Part shown: positions 41,846-49,068 of the stretch, one piece after another
Position numbering within the stretch: position 1 is the first letter of the stretch
Layout of the letters: the number at the start of each line of letters is the position of its first letter
Notes under the pieces: generated by a model
What the model was told of the DNA's origin: nothing
The model's database searches: none
What the model saw: only the letters and a program-made list of their open reading frames with translations
Translations under genes and position numbers: made by a program
Source: a virus
Strand: one strand, 5' to 3'
IMG/VR virus record: IMGVR_UViG_3300024265_000039
Coordinates: 1-64,000 of that record
DNA length: 64,000 bases

Positions 41846-42312
41846 ATGTCTAAATCCCGTGTTAGCCAAGCTGTTAGAGCCATATCGTACTGCTCTGGAT
41901 GCAGCGAATCAATGGTGCCTGGCAGGTTTTCGGTGATGGGGTTTTCCATGAAGTCGGGGCAATTGAACAGCAAATCTTCCAATTCATGTCGCCCGTTTAC
42001 CACAACAACGACTCCATCAGTTGTGATAATGGCGATATTTCCCATTGGAGAGCTATCGCTTTCGCGGACAAAGACAATGATCCCACGCCAGTCTTGCGGT
42101 TGAAAACCACACCTCTCCAGGAAAAAAGCCCCGTCTCTAGCACCAGGATGTATACCCCTAACGCCGCCGATATATTCAACCACCTTTGGCTTGGCACGTG
42201 GGTCGTTACGTTCCTTCTCACATTGTGAGCAATAGCAATACCTCTCGTAGTCATGAATGATGCCGATAGGTGTATCTTTGCCGCATCCATTACACTGCTT
42301 CGTCTTGTTCAT
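41842..42312 (-). CDS. Zinc-finger-containing hypothetical protein
   Basis: 156 residues from ATG 42312. N-terminal CNGCGKDT ... CYCSQCEKE gives a zinc ribbon; the rest (IVFVRESDSSPMGNIAII) is a small alpha/beta domain with an acidic end. Function unknown. Confidence 0.55.
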   Translation of the reverse strand: MNKTKQCNGCGKDTPIGIIHDYERYCYCSQCEKERNDPRAKPKVVEYIGGVRGIHPGARDGAFFLERCGFQPQDWRGIIVFVRESDSSPMGNIAIITTDGVVVVVNGRHELEDLLFNCPDFMENPITENLPGTIDSLHPEQYDMALTAWLTRDLDI

Positions 42313-42362
42313 CTTCGTTCTCATCTCCTGTTTCTAAACGTTCGGTACGATTTTCATGATAG

Positions 42363-42656
42363 CTACTCGAAATGCATAACGCTGACAACAACATTGGGGG
42401 TAGCTGACCAGGGCGATGTTAACTGCCCCAGTTGAATCTGCAACCCGTCGGGTAACCCGTCTGGGAATTCTCCAACCAGGAGCGCATCATCAGCCAGGGG
42501 GTAATCCACCCACTGTTCCCATTCCCAGCCATCTTCGATATAAACGTCAATATCCTCACTGGCCGAATCCAACGCAATTTTGAGGGTATCGAATTCCCCT
42601 GGTTCACTTTCCGGGGGTGTTCCTGGCGCATTCACACAAACTATAAATTTCGCCAT
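42363..42656 (-). CDS. Small hypothetical protein
   Basis: 97 residues. Acidic, Pro-rich turn (APGTPPESEPGE), C-terminal strands. GAAAGGAGAACAG before the ATG. A GTG-started 25-residue frame (WIGETLRDLHDHLDQYAEYL) just upstream could be another microprotein. Confidence 0.45.
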   Translation of the reverse strand: MAKFIVCVNAPGTPPESEPGEFDTLKIALDSASEDIDVYIEDGWEWEQWVDYPLADDALLVGEFPDGLPDGLQIQLGQLTSPWSATPNVVVSVMHFE

Positions 42657-42868
42657 TTCTGTTCTCCTTTCGGTGCTATCGTTTTATTGCCAGATACTCG
42701 GCATATTGATCTAAATGGTCGTGTAAATCTCGGAGCGTTTCCCCAATCCACACCACACTCTATCATTTTTGTACCTATAGATTTGGACATAATAGTTCCT
42801 TTCGTCGTCCGTTTAAACCCGGCGGTGTTGCTCGATGCCGGGCGTGGGGCGGTGGGGGATAGATTCTT

Positions 42869-43120
42869 TTATTCGGTCTCTCGCTCGCTATGCATTCTAC
42901 AGACGATTGCCTGGGTGATCGTATCGGCGAGTTGCTTATACATGCTCTCAAATTCGAGTGCAGTTAGCAACTCGTTATCGACGCAAAATTGCGCGGTCTC
43001 TCCCATGTCCGCATTGATTGCAGCAACGCCCTTTTTGGTGAATTCTTTTGTCTCCTCGCTATAGTTGGAGCAATCAATCAATGATTCGATTAATGCAATC
43101 GCTATCGTATTTACTGGCAT
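42869..43120 (-). CDS. Small helical protein
   Basis: 83 residues from ATG 43120 (GGGAGTGAGAG upstream). Helical, with CSNYSEETKEFTKKG in the middle. Transcribed from the promoter at 43156. Confidence 0.5.
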   Translation of the reverse strand: MPVNTIAIALIESLIDCSNYSEETKEFTKKGVAAINADMGETAQFCVDNELLTALEFESMYKQLADTITQAIVCRMHSERETE

Positions 43121-43155
43121 CGCTCTCACTCCCTATATAATCTAGCCTTGCTTAC

Positions 43156-43184
43156 AGTATAACACAGTTCTAAAAAAAAGTCCA
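43156..43184 (-). promoter_or_regulatory. Leftward promoter sharing a motif with the one at 7074
   Basis: Minus strand TGGACT (43184-43179), 17-bp spacer, TATACT (43161-43156). The core TACAGTATAACACA is identical to the promoter at 7074. Confidence 0.6.
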
Positions 43185-43193
43185 TACCTTTAA

Positions 43194-43211
43194 CCCCCTA
43201 AAATCAGGGGG
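43194..43211 (-). terminator. Short G/C hairpin after the tail-chaperone gene
   Basis: CCCCCT-aaaatc-AGGGGG immediately after the stop of the 43212 gene, followed by TTAAAGG on the minus strand; T-tract weak. Confidence 0.4.
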
Positions 43212-43547
43212 TCATCTGCTATTGTCCCGGTGTGTCCACTCATACAGTTCCTGCATCAGCATTAGATCGGATACCCACTTGGGATCATGTGCTACAGCTT
43301 CGTCGTAGGTAGGGATACGAGAATACTTGCTGGCACGATATAGCTGCCAGCCTCGTTGCACTACGCTTACGGGGTGATCGAATCTCCAATCATCCCCAAC
43401 CCCATACGTCTCTCTCGCGGTTCCCGCATCTTGAAGCCAGCCGACCAAGTTTACTCGGACTTGCTTGCGGCGTTCCCTGAGAAAGGGTCTGCCGCCTCTT
43501 CCGGGGTTAGCTCGGCCTCCAATTTCCATTCTGGGGGAGGCGTCCAT
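43212..43547 (-). CDS. Tail assembly chaperone, T-type -1 frame extension
   Basis: The ORF overlaps the 3' end of the G-type gene in the -1 frame. After the slippery site it reads PFLRERRKQVRVNLVGWLQD and ends in an aromatic region (YEWTHRDNSR). It is expected to be made only as the G-T fusion; the ORF's own first ATG is not preceded by a good ribosome-binding site. It should bind the tape measure protein during tail assembly. Confidence 0.7.
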   Translation of the reverse strand: MDASPRMEIGGRANPGRGGRPFLRERRKQVRVNLVGWLQDAGTARETYGVGDDWRFDHPVSVVQRGWQLYRASKYSRIPTYDEAVAHDPKWVSDLMLMQELYEWTHRDNSR

Positions 43548-43984
43548 ACCACCAGGGCTTCATACAGAGCTTGTCGCCACCCTGCTACCCCATCGGGAAG
43601 GCTGCGGCTGGCTGTACGCCCGTAAAGGATGTGGTTGCCGATGCGTTCTTTGAAGAATGCAAAACATTCTTCCGGGGTGCGCATTCCAATGACCATATTC
43701 CACAGTTGCTCCAGCCCCTGAATATCATCCGGGGTATCTTCGTGCCAGTCGAATATGAGCGATTGCGTGAGGGTAATGCAGTCTGCATATAATTCGATGT
43801 AGACTCGTCTGCCTTGGTCATCCGTAGAAATAGAATCCACGCCTTCATATTCGCAGAGTCGGCGTGCCAGCGCCTGGGATTGCAGATCGGTGTCATAGGT
43901 ACGGTAAGCGGCAAATTCGCCGGTAACCATCCCGTGCAGGAAGGCGACGCTGTTAGTTCGGCTTGGCTTTCGTTGTAGTGGCAT
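43451..43984 (-). CDS. Tail assembly chaperone, G-type
   Basis: 177 residues, encoded two genes downstream of the major tail protein, where siphophages keep their tail assembly chaperones. Contains CEYEGVDSISTDDQGRRVYI and an acidic/Pro C-terminus (PEEAADPFSGN) overlapping the slippery heptamer. Function inferred from position and frameshift signal. Confidence 0.7.
   Translation of the reverse strand: MPLQRKPSRTNSVAFLHGMVTGEFAAYRTYDTDLQSQALARRLCEYEGVDSISTDDQGRRVYIELYADCITLTQSLIFDWHEDTPDDIQGLEQLWNMVIGMRTPEECFAFFKERIGNHILYGRTASRSLPDGVAGWRQALYEALVVWTPPPEWKLEAELTPEEAADPFSGNAASKSE
43481..43487 (-). promoter_or_regulatory. Programmed -1 frameshift site C_CCT_TTC
   Basis: Minus strand GAC CCT TTC TCA: the heptamer CCCTTTC is in X_XXY_YYZ phase with the G frame, and a -1 slip leads straight into the T frame. 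Confidence 0.7.
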
Positions 43985-44032
43985 ATGTTTCTCCTCTTTT
44001 CTTATGCCCCAGCGAAAGCCGGGGCATGGTCT

Positions 44033-44332
44033 TTACGCATCGTGCTTTTTGCCAGCCGCAGGTTTACGAACGCTAACCGCTTTCTCCTGGCCTTCTGCCC
44101 AGGCAACAATCGTGTCCCGTTCTTCTGGCGGGAGAGCGCCAACCCCGATAGGCAATAGATAAAAAAGGCTGGTCCCTATTCGGCAAGTAGTGAGCGGTTG
44201 CCCTTTTTGCCGGGTGAACAATGCGCCGGTTGCATATCGTTTCGGCCATGTTACCGCATTCCCGGCTTCATTGCACGTCCCGGTTATGTCCTCGAACCCA
44301 ATTTCCTTGGCTTCCATTTCCTCAGATTTCAT
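44033..44332 (-). CDS. Hypothetical tail-region protein
   Basis: 99 residues between chaperone and tail tube genes. A short acidic N-terminus, then RIGTSLFYLLPIGVGALPPEER and a basic end. Not recognised. Confidence 0.5.
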   Translation of the reverse strand: MKSEEMEAKEIGFEDITGTCNEAGNAVTWPKRYATGALFTRQKGQPLTTCRIGTSLFYLLPIGVGALPPEERDTIVAWAEGQEKAVSVRKPAAGKKHDA

Positions 44333-44344
44333 AATTGATCCTTC

Positions 44345-45244
44345 CTATACGGCAACGTAGGCCGTCTCGTAGAGCGCGGTAAGGACGTTAGTCGCAGCAA
44401 CGGTCAGCGCTGTTCCAACGGCAATCGTAGCGGTGGCTGTCGTGATCGTGTCAGCCACACCTTGGGTTGCGGTATCCGTCGCCACCACATATTTTACCAG
44501 ATGGCATTTGGTACTACCAGCCGACCCCACAACTGAGGATATTGGTTCATAGGCTCCGATAATGCTGGCGTCAGTGCCAGTCACCCGATGGGTCGCCATG
44601 TAAAGCGGATTGGCGGATATTAAATGGTAGTGGCTCAGGGTATTGTTGGTCGCGCCCAGATTGGTGGAGAACGGTTCTCCGTTCAGCCTTCGCCCAGCGC
44701 TACTGGGTGTCACCTGGAACGCATAGTCTCCCGCCGACTGGAATGCCGGCGCGTTTTGCAAGCCCTTCGGTGCACACCAACAACGTGGGACAACTGTCTG
44801 GATATAATAGGTTTGCCCGAAAGTTGCCACCTCGAACGATTGCATCCGGTAGATGAACATCAGGGATACCTGTGGGCGATCTTCGGCCATCGGGTCCTCA
44901 GTTAATTCCGTCCACTCGTCGTTAGTCACTTGGTTGACATTAGTCCCAGTGACCAACGCTATCAAATCTGCGTCCAAATCCTGCATCGTGAATTCAAACG
45001 ATCCCAGCGAAGTCATCCCATATTGAAACGATGTGATCCAAGTATCGCCCCCCGTGAAATCGATGGTGGTGCGATCTGGCAATGGGATGTTGCTTTGTTT
45101 GGGGTAATCCAATACGAGGGGGAGTGTGGTCACCCCGTCAGCGATACCTGACCCGGCAATCCCATACGAAATGCCGTCACTGCCGGTCAGTTGCACCAGC
45201 ACTTTCCAGAGGCCGTGTGCTCCACCCTTTTTAATCATTGCCAT
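44345..45244 (-). CDS. Major tail (tube) protein
   Basis: 299 residues upstream of the chaperones, beta-rich in the first 200 residues (LPDRTTIDFTGGDTWITSFQYG in part; SFEFTMQDLDADLIALVTG in part) as in siphophage tube proteins, with a Thr/Ala-rich C-terminal extension that may be an Ig-like decoration. It should polymerise as hexamer rings around the tape measure. Confidence 0.75.
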   Translation of the reverse strand: MAMIKKGGAHGLWKVLVQLTGSDGISYGIAGSGIADGVTTLPLVLDYPKQSNIPLPDRTTIDFTGGDTWITSFQYGMTSLGSFEFTMQDLDADLIALVTGTNVNQVTNDEWTELTEDPMAEDRPQVSLMFIYRMQSFEVATFGQTYYIQTVVPRCWCAPKGLQNAPAFQSAGDYAFQVTPSSAGRRLNGEPFSTNLGATNNTLSHYHLISANPLYMATHRVTGTDASIIGAYEPISSVVGSAGSTKCHLVKYVVATDTATQGVADTITTATATIAVGTALTVAATNVLTALYETAYVAV

Positions 45245-45270
45245 TGTGATTTATCTCCTTACTATGTCGA

Positions 45271-45765
45271 TCAAACTAAGACTTCCAACGCCTGCTCGAT
45301 CGTTACGATTGTCACAGTGATTACACATCCCCAGAACGGAGATTCGTTTCCTTTTTCCAGAGGGACTAGAACATCTCGGCGTAAACGAAACGACTCTACC
45401 CCCGCCAGCGCAGGCAAGTCCGCAGCTTCCAGGGTACGAGTATTGCTGAATTGTAACTGCGACCGCTTGATGAAATAGGTAATCACCGACGCGGTCAGTG
45501 ATCGGTTTTCCGTCTCCGCTTCCGCATCAGTTACAGCGCCTTGCCCGAACTTCTTCCCATGGATTTCAATAGTGTAGATTTCGGTTGGCTTCTCCACCTG
45601 GGACGCGACGGGGGGGTAATCCCCGCTTCCCACTAAAATCAATGCCGCCGGACGCTGCGAATCGTCTAATGTCGCGACAAATTTGTCAGTAGCGAACACG
45701 AAACGGGTATCCGAATCCTTTGCCATGATAGCCAGTCGCTGGGGTGCAGTCAGGATCAGCGTCAT
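45271..45765 (-). CDS. Neck/tail-completion candidate
   Basis: 164 residues from ATG 45765, whose leader is duplicated at 46285-46310. Contains KDSDTRFVFATDKFVAT and RRDVLVPLEKGNES. Position between tube protein and connector region fits a tail-completion or head-closure protein. Not recognised further. Confidence 0.45.
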   Translation of the reverse strand: MTLILTAPQRLAIMAKDSDTRFVFATDKFVATLDDSQRPAALILVGSGDYPPVASQVEKPTEIYTIEIHGKKFGQGAVTDAEAETENRSLTASVITYFIKRSQLQFSNTRTLEAADLPALAGVESFRLRRDVLVPLEKGNESPFWGCVITVTIVTIEQALEVLV

Positions 45766-45769
45766 GGGG

Positions 45770-46165
45770 TTATCTTTTACGCCCAGAAATTTGCTGTGTT
45801 CGGCGATAAAGGAGATGCAAGGACCGCAACCCTTTCGCATATTCGGGTTTGGCCCGACTTTCTCCCGGTATCGCCCTTAAGCTGCGCTGGAAGTGATTTC
45901 TAGCCTCTTTTGAATAGCGGACAAGCTCGGTGCTTGAACTTGGAAAAAGCCCTGACCCCAAGAGCAACTGTTCAACTACCGGTAGCACTTGGATTAGTAT
46001 CCGATGGATTTCCTCATCCGATCTTGCGTTGGGCCCTCTAGCCAAAGCATATAAGATGTTTAGCTTTCGCAGGGCCATTTTCATTTTCTTTTCGCCATAC
46101 TTAATGGCACGCATCTCCGCTTTTACCATTACTCTGATTTCTGCTCTTAATTGCGGGTTCATCAT
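45770..46165 (-). CDS. Helical basic protein, paralog of the 46305 gene
   Basis: 131 residues beginning MMNPQLRAEIRVMVKAEMRA, all helical and basic. Shares its first 20 residues and leader with the 46305-46688 protein; the remaining sequence has diverged. Possibly a head-associated accessory protein. Confidence 0.5.
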   Translation of the reverse strand: MMNPQLRAEIRVMVKAEMRAIKYGEKKMKMALRKLNILYALARGPNARSDEEIHRILIQVLPVVEQLLLGSGLFPSSSTELVRYSKEARNHFQRSLRAIPGESRAKPEYAKGLRSLHLLYRRTQQISGRKR

Positions 46166-46288
46166 TTACTCCTTACATTATTGATCGGGTATGGATACGC
46201 AAGATCGTGGCGATATCCTTTGGAATAGACAACTCAACTCCGGTAGACATATCTGAAACGCCCTGGCGACCGCCGACGCTACTGTCAG
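46136..46288. repeat. Tandem segmental duplication (partner 46659-46811)
   Basis: The stretch 46136-46288 is nearly identical to 46659-46811 (offset 523). It comprises the last part of the 46696-47841 connector gene and the start of the paralogous helical gene. The left copy of the connector end is a non-coding relic that meets a copy of the 45765-gene leader (GTCAGGATSAGCGTCATGGGG) at 46285. Confidence 0.85.
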
Positions 46289-46304
46289 GATGAGCGTCAT
46301 GGGG

Positions 46305-46688
46305 TCATAGCCCAGGTCTCATTACCCGCATGGCCCGTACCAATTTGGTCAATTTTCGGGCCGCAAAAACAGCTTCGCGTTGTCCCATCTTAGTCTCCGG
46401 CCCCCAACGCAATACCTCCTCATAGGCACGCTGTACCTGCCTTGAGTGTTGGACGAGGATTGCTGTGGCGTTTGGGTCTATTTCTTGAAGCGTTCGGTCA
46501 TCCTCCTTCAACCCTCTCAGTATGAACCGGATATGTTGTTTGGAACCACGCCGACCGCCATTAACTAGATTTGAATAACGCTTCCACCTCGTAAAGACTT
46601 TCTTCATCCTTGGCCCCCCGAACTTAGCGGCCCTTATTTCCGCTTTTATCACTACTCTGATTTCTGATCTCAACTTCGGGTTCATCAC
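46305..46688 (-). CDS. Helical basic protein, paralog of the 45770 gene
   Basis: 127 residues beginning MMNPKLRSEIRVVIKAEIRA; Arg/Lys-rich helices (MKKVFTRWKRYSNL, KLTKLVRAMRV). Sits within a tandem duplication (see repeat). Confidence 0.5.
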   Translation of the reverse strand: MMNPKLRSEIRVVIKAEIRAAKFGGPRMKKVFTRWKRYSNLVNGGRRGSKQHIRFILRGLKEDDRTLQEIDPNATAILVQHSRQVQRAYEEVLRWGPETKMGQREAVFAARKLTKLVRAMRVMRPGL

Positions 46689-46695
46689 TTACTCC

Positions 46696-47841
46696 TTACA
46701 TTATTGATCGGGTATGGAGTTCTAAGATCGTGGCGATGTCCTTTGGAATAGACAACTCAACTCCGGTAGACATATCTGAAACGCCCTGGCGACCGCCGAC
46801 GCTACTGTCAGCATCAAGCCATGTTTTAGCGATAGCCAAGCACGATTCCAGAATAGTCAATGGGACTTCATATCGGTATACAGGTGTGGTTGCGGAATGC
46901 GCCGTTGCCAGAGTGCCGTGCCTTCCCCGACGAACTATGATTTTGTTAGTATCGGTGTCAGTGCTGACCACCCACAACAATTCATCCTCAATGCGCAGCA
47001 GATCGTTTGTTTCAAAACGGGTGATTCCTACATCATCTGTACCGTCCACGTCGTCGAAGGTTAGTTCCGTATCGCCGGCGACTATTCCTCCGGCTTCAAC
47101 TGTTTCCAGGGTATCCACCCAGGCATCTTCATATTGTTCGTTGTACCCCCACCATCCACTGATATAGATAGATGGAGAGTACCTTGTCAGGCCGGTCAGG
47201 ATTCCGCCTGACCATAAATTCGGCCAGACTAATCGAATCCCCCATTTTGGCTGTACATTGTATTCAATCAGGTGGTAATCCACCCCCCCCACCAACGTAT
47301 TCAGGTTCCGTTTGTTGATAGTGGTCGTAGCCGCATGGGTCGCGGCTTGGGTATCAAAGACCGCCCGTTTCACTGTGACGACATTGGTGCTGGTGTCGAT
47401 CTCCCGAACCAGCAGGGCTTCATTGGCAATCTCCAGCACATCCCCGACAGAAATACGCTGGTTTCCATTAGCGTCATTCCCGTCCACGTCAGTTACCGTG
47501 ATCGTCACGTCAGATATTGCCATCCCTCCGCCAGGAACCTCTTCCAGGGTATCGACAACCGTACCCATCGTCACCTGCACCCGGTCTGCCTGTAACAAAT
47601 CGTACCGGACATCCAGGTCTTCATCTGACATAGTGTGCAAACGAAGATCAAGAAACTCCATCGGCACATGGAATCTCCGCACCTCATAATGCGGGGAGAA
47701 CCTTCGCCGGGTTACCCGGTCAATGTACTGGGTTGCCCGGCGAAGATAATCTGAGATTTTGCGTACCTCAGCCGCATTGGGAGTAGTCTCGTCGATTACT
47801 TTCATCCGCAAGTAATCGTTATACCTTGCGTAAGACAACAT
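46696..47841 (-). CDS. Head-tail connector (gp6-like) with duplicated insert
   Basis: 381 residues. N-terminal YLRRATQYIDRVTRRRFSPH and C-terminal LESCLAIAKTWLDADSS fit phage gp6/HK97-type connector proteins. Between them are two about 80-residue homologous inserts, each starting VDTLEEV or VDTLETV and ending ATHAATT/ATAHSATT. Expected at the head-tail interface. Confidence 0.65.
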   Translation of the reverse strand: MLSYARYNDYLRMKVIDETTPNAAEVRKISDYLRRATQYIDRVTRRRFSPHYEVRRFHVPMEFLDLRLHTMSDEDLDVRYDLLQADRVQVTMGTVVDTLEEVPGGGMAISDVTITVTDVDGNDANGNQRISVGDVLEIANEALLVREIDTSTNVVTVKRAVFDTQAATHAATTTINKRNLNTLVGGVDYHLIEYNVQPKWGIRLVWPNLWSGGILTGLTRYSPSIYISGWWGYNEQYEDAWVDTLETVEAGGIVAGDTELTFDDVDGTDDVGITRFETNDLLRIEDELLWVVSTDTDTNKIIVRRGRHGTLATAHSATTPVYRYEVPLTILESCLAIAKTWLDADSSVGGRQGVSDMSTGVELSIPKDIATILELHTRSIM

Positions 47842-47859
47842 CGCCGTTGTTCCTTGAAC

Positions 47860-48630
47860 TTACCGGGTCGAGCCAATAACGACGTAATCAACATCCATTG
47901 CCCTGGCTGAGGTTGCGGTCAGATTGGTGATACTGATCCAGGGGGTCAACAGCGCCGTAGTCGCCACTGCCAAAGCATGTGTCGCTACCAGCGTCGGAGT
48001 CTGACCGGTGTAGAAATAGGCATTCCCGGCTGCATCAATCACAATGGAAAAATCACTATAGGCCGTAGAGGGAGCAGCCGTCAGGTCATCGCCTTGTTCT
48101 GTCCCTCCCCCGTTGACCGATACCGCCGAAAAGATGACCGACGTATCGTCATGATTGAACCCGAACAACGCTGCGTCATCGGCTACCGCCGTCGGCGTGG
48201 TATGTGAGGTGAACGCCTGACCATTGGTTTCGGACAGGGCATCGGACAACCCGATCTCAACACCACGCAAGGTAATCGCAGTGATCTGCTTAACACGAGC
48301 GCGGAAGATGATCGGGCCGGAACTGACCAGCCAATGTAACCCCAAACAAAGCGTCGCATTGGCATTGTCATCGGTATGGGTAGTGAGCCGGATTGCCCCG
48401 GCAGCTTGCTGGTTCAGCGTAGCCGTCGAGGAAGTGGACAAATCGGTTGCCCATTCCGCCTTCATGGTATCGCCCAGGAAATCGTCGAAATAGCCGACGT
48501 GGTTGTGCGACCCGGCGTTTGACAGTAATGAAGCAAGCGCCTCATAATGAAACTCCAACGGGACGGGGGTATTATCCCGTAATCCCATTTCGTCGCCCAT
48601 TTGCCGTCCTGCAATATTTACATTACTCAT
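47860..48630 (-). CDS. Concanavalin-like capsid or neck decoration protein
   Basis: 256 residues with a concanavalin-like beta sandwich (AIRLTTHTDDNANATLCLG; FRARVKQITAITLRGVEIGL; NAYFYTGQTPTLVATHALA, in part), similar to phage head-decoration or fibre domains. Located just downstream of the capsid gene, suggesting a decoration role. Confidence 0.5.
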   Translation of the reverse strand: MSNVNIAGRQMGDEMGLRDNTPVPLEFHYEALASLLSNAGSHNHVGYFDDFLGDTMKAEWATDLSTSSTATLNQQAAGAIRLTTHTDDNANATLCLGLHWLVSSGPIIFRARVKQITAITLRGVEIGLSDALSETNGQAFTSHTTPTAVADDAALFGFNHDDTSVIFSAVSVNGGGTEQGDDLTAAPSTAYSDFSIVIDAAGNAYFYTGQTPTLVATHALAVATTALLTPWISITNLTATSARAMDVDYVVIGSTR

Positions 48631-48641
48631 GGGTCACGCTC

Positions 48642-49055
48642 CTATCCAAGCTGGGATGTCTGAGTATCCCAAGTGCTATCTTGGGTGATGTTCCCCTGGT
48701 TGCGGAGACCACGTTTGATTTCGACCAGCGAGTATGTCCCGCCGCTCAGGGTCACCTTGAGGCTGACATACCTTTTCGCGGCAGTGATTTGGGCCGCATC
48801 TATCTCGAACGTATAGATACGCCCGGCGGTATCGGCGGTTACGGCGGCGGTCAAAATATCTTCCGCGCTCGTACCGGAACTGTCTGTTGCAATAGATATA
48901 TCTACCTCAACATCGCAAGATGCGTGCGAAATTAGCATGTAGACAATCCGTTCGGCGTCAGCAAAAACCTTTGACCATGATTGGGTATAGCTTCCGCTCA
49001 GGGCTTGCCCCAGCAACCTGATTTGTGTCTCGTCATGCAGTGTTCTGTAAGCCAT
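48642..49055 (-). CDS. Small beta protein after capsid gene
   Basis: 137 residues; beta pattern (YVSLKVTLSGGTYSLVEIKR) and ALSGSYTQSWSKVF start. Possibly a capsid-stabilising or neck protein. Confidence 0.45.
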   Translation of the reverse strand: MAYRTLHDETQIRLLGQALSGSYTQSWSKVFADAERIVYMLISHASCDVEVDISIATDSSGTSAEDILTAAVTADTAGRIYTFEIDAAQITAAKRYVSLKVTLSGGTYSLVEIKRGLRNQGNITQDSTWDTQTSQLG

Positions 49056-49068
49056 TGTGTTTGTACTC

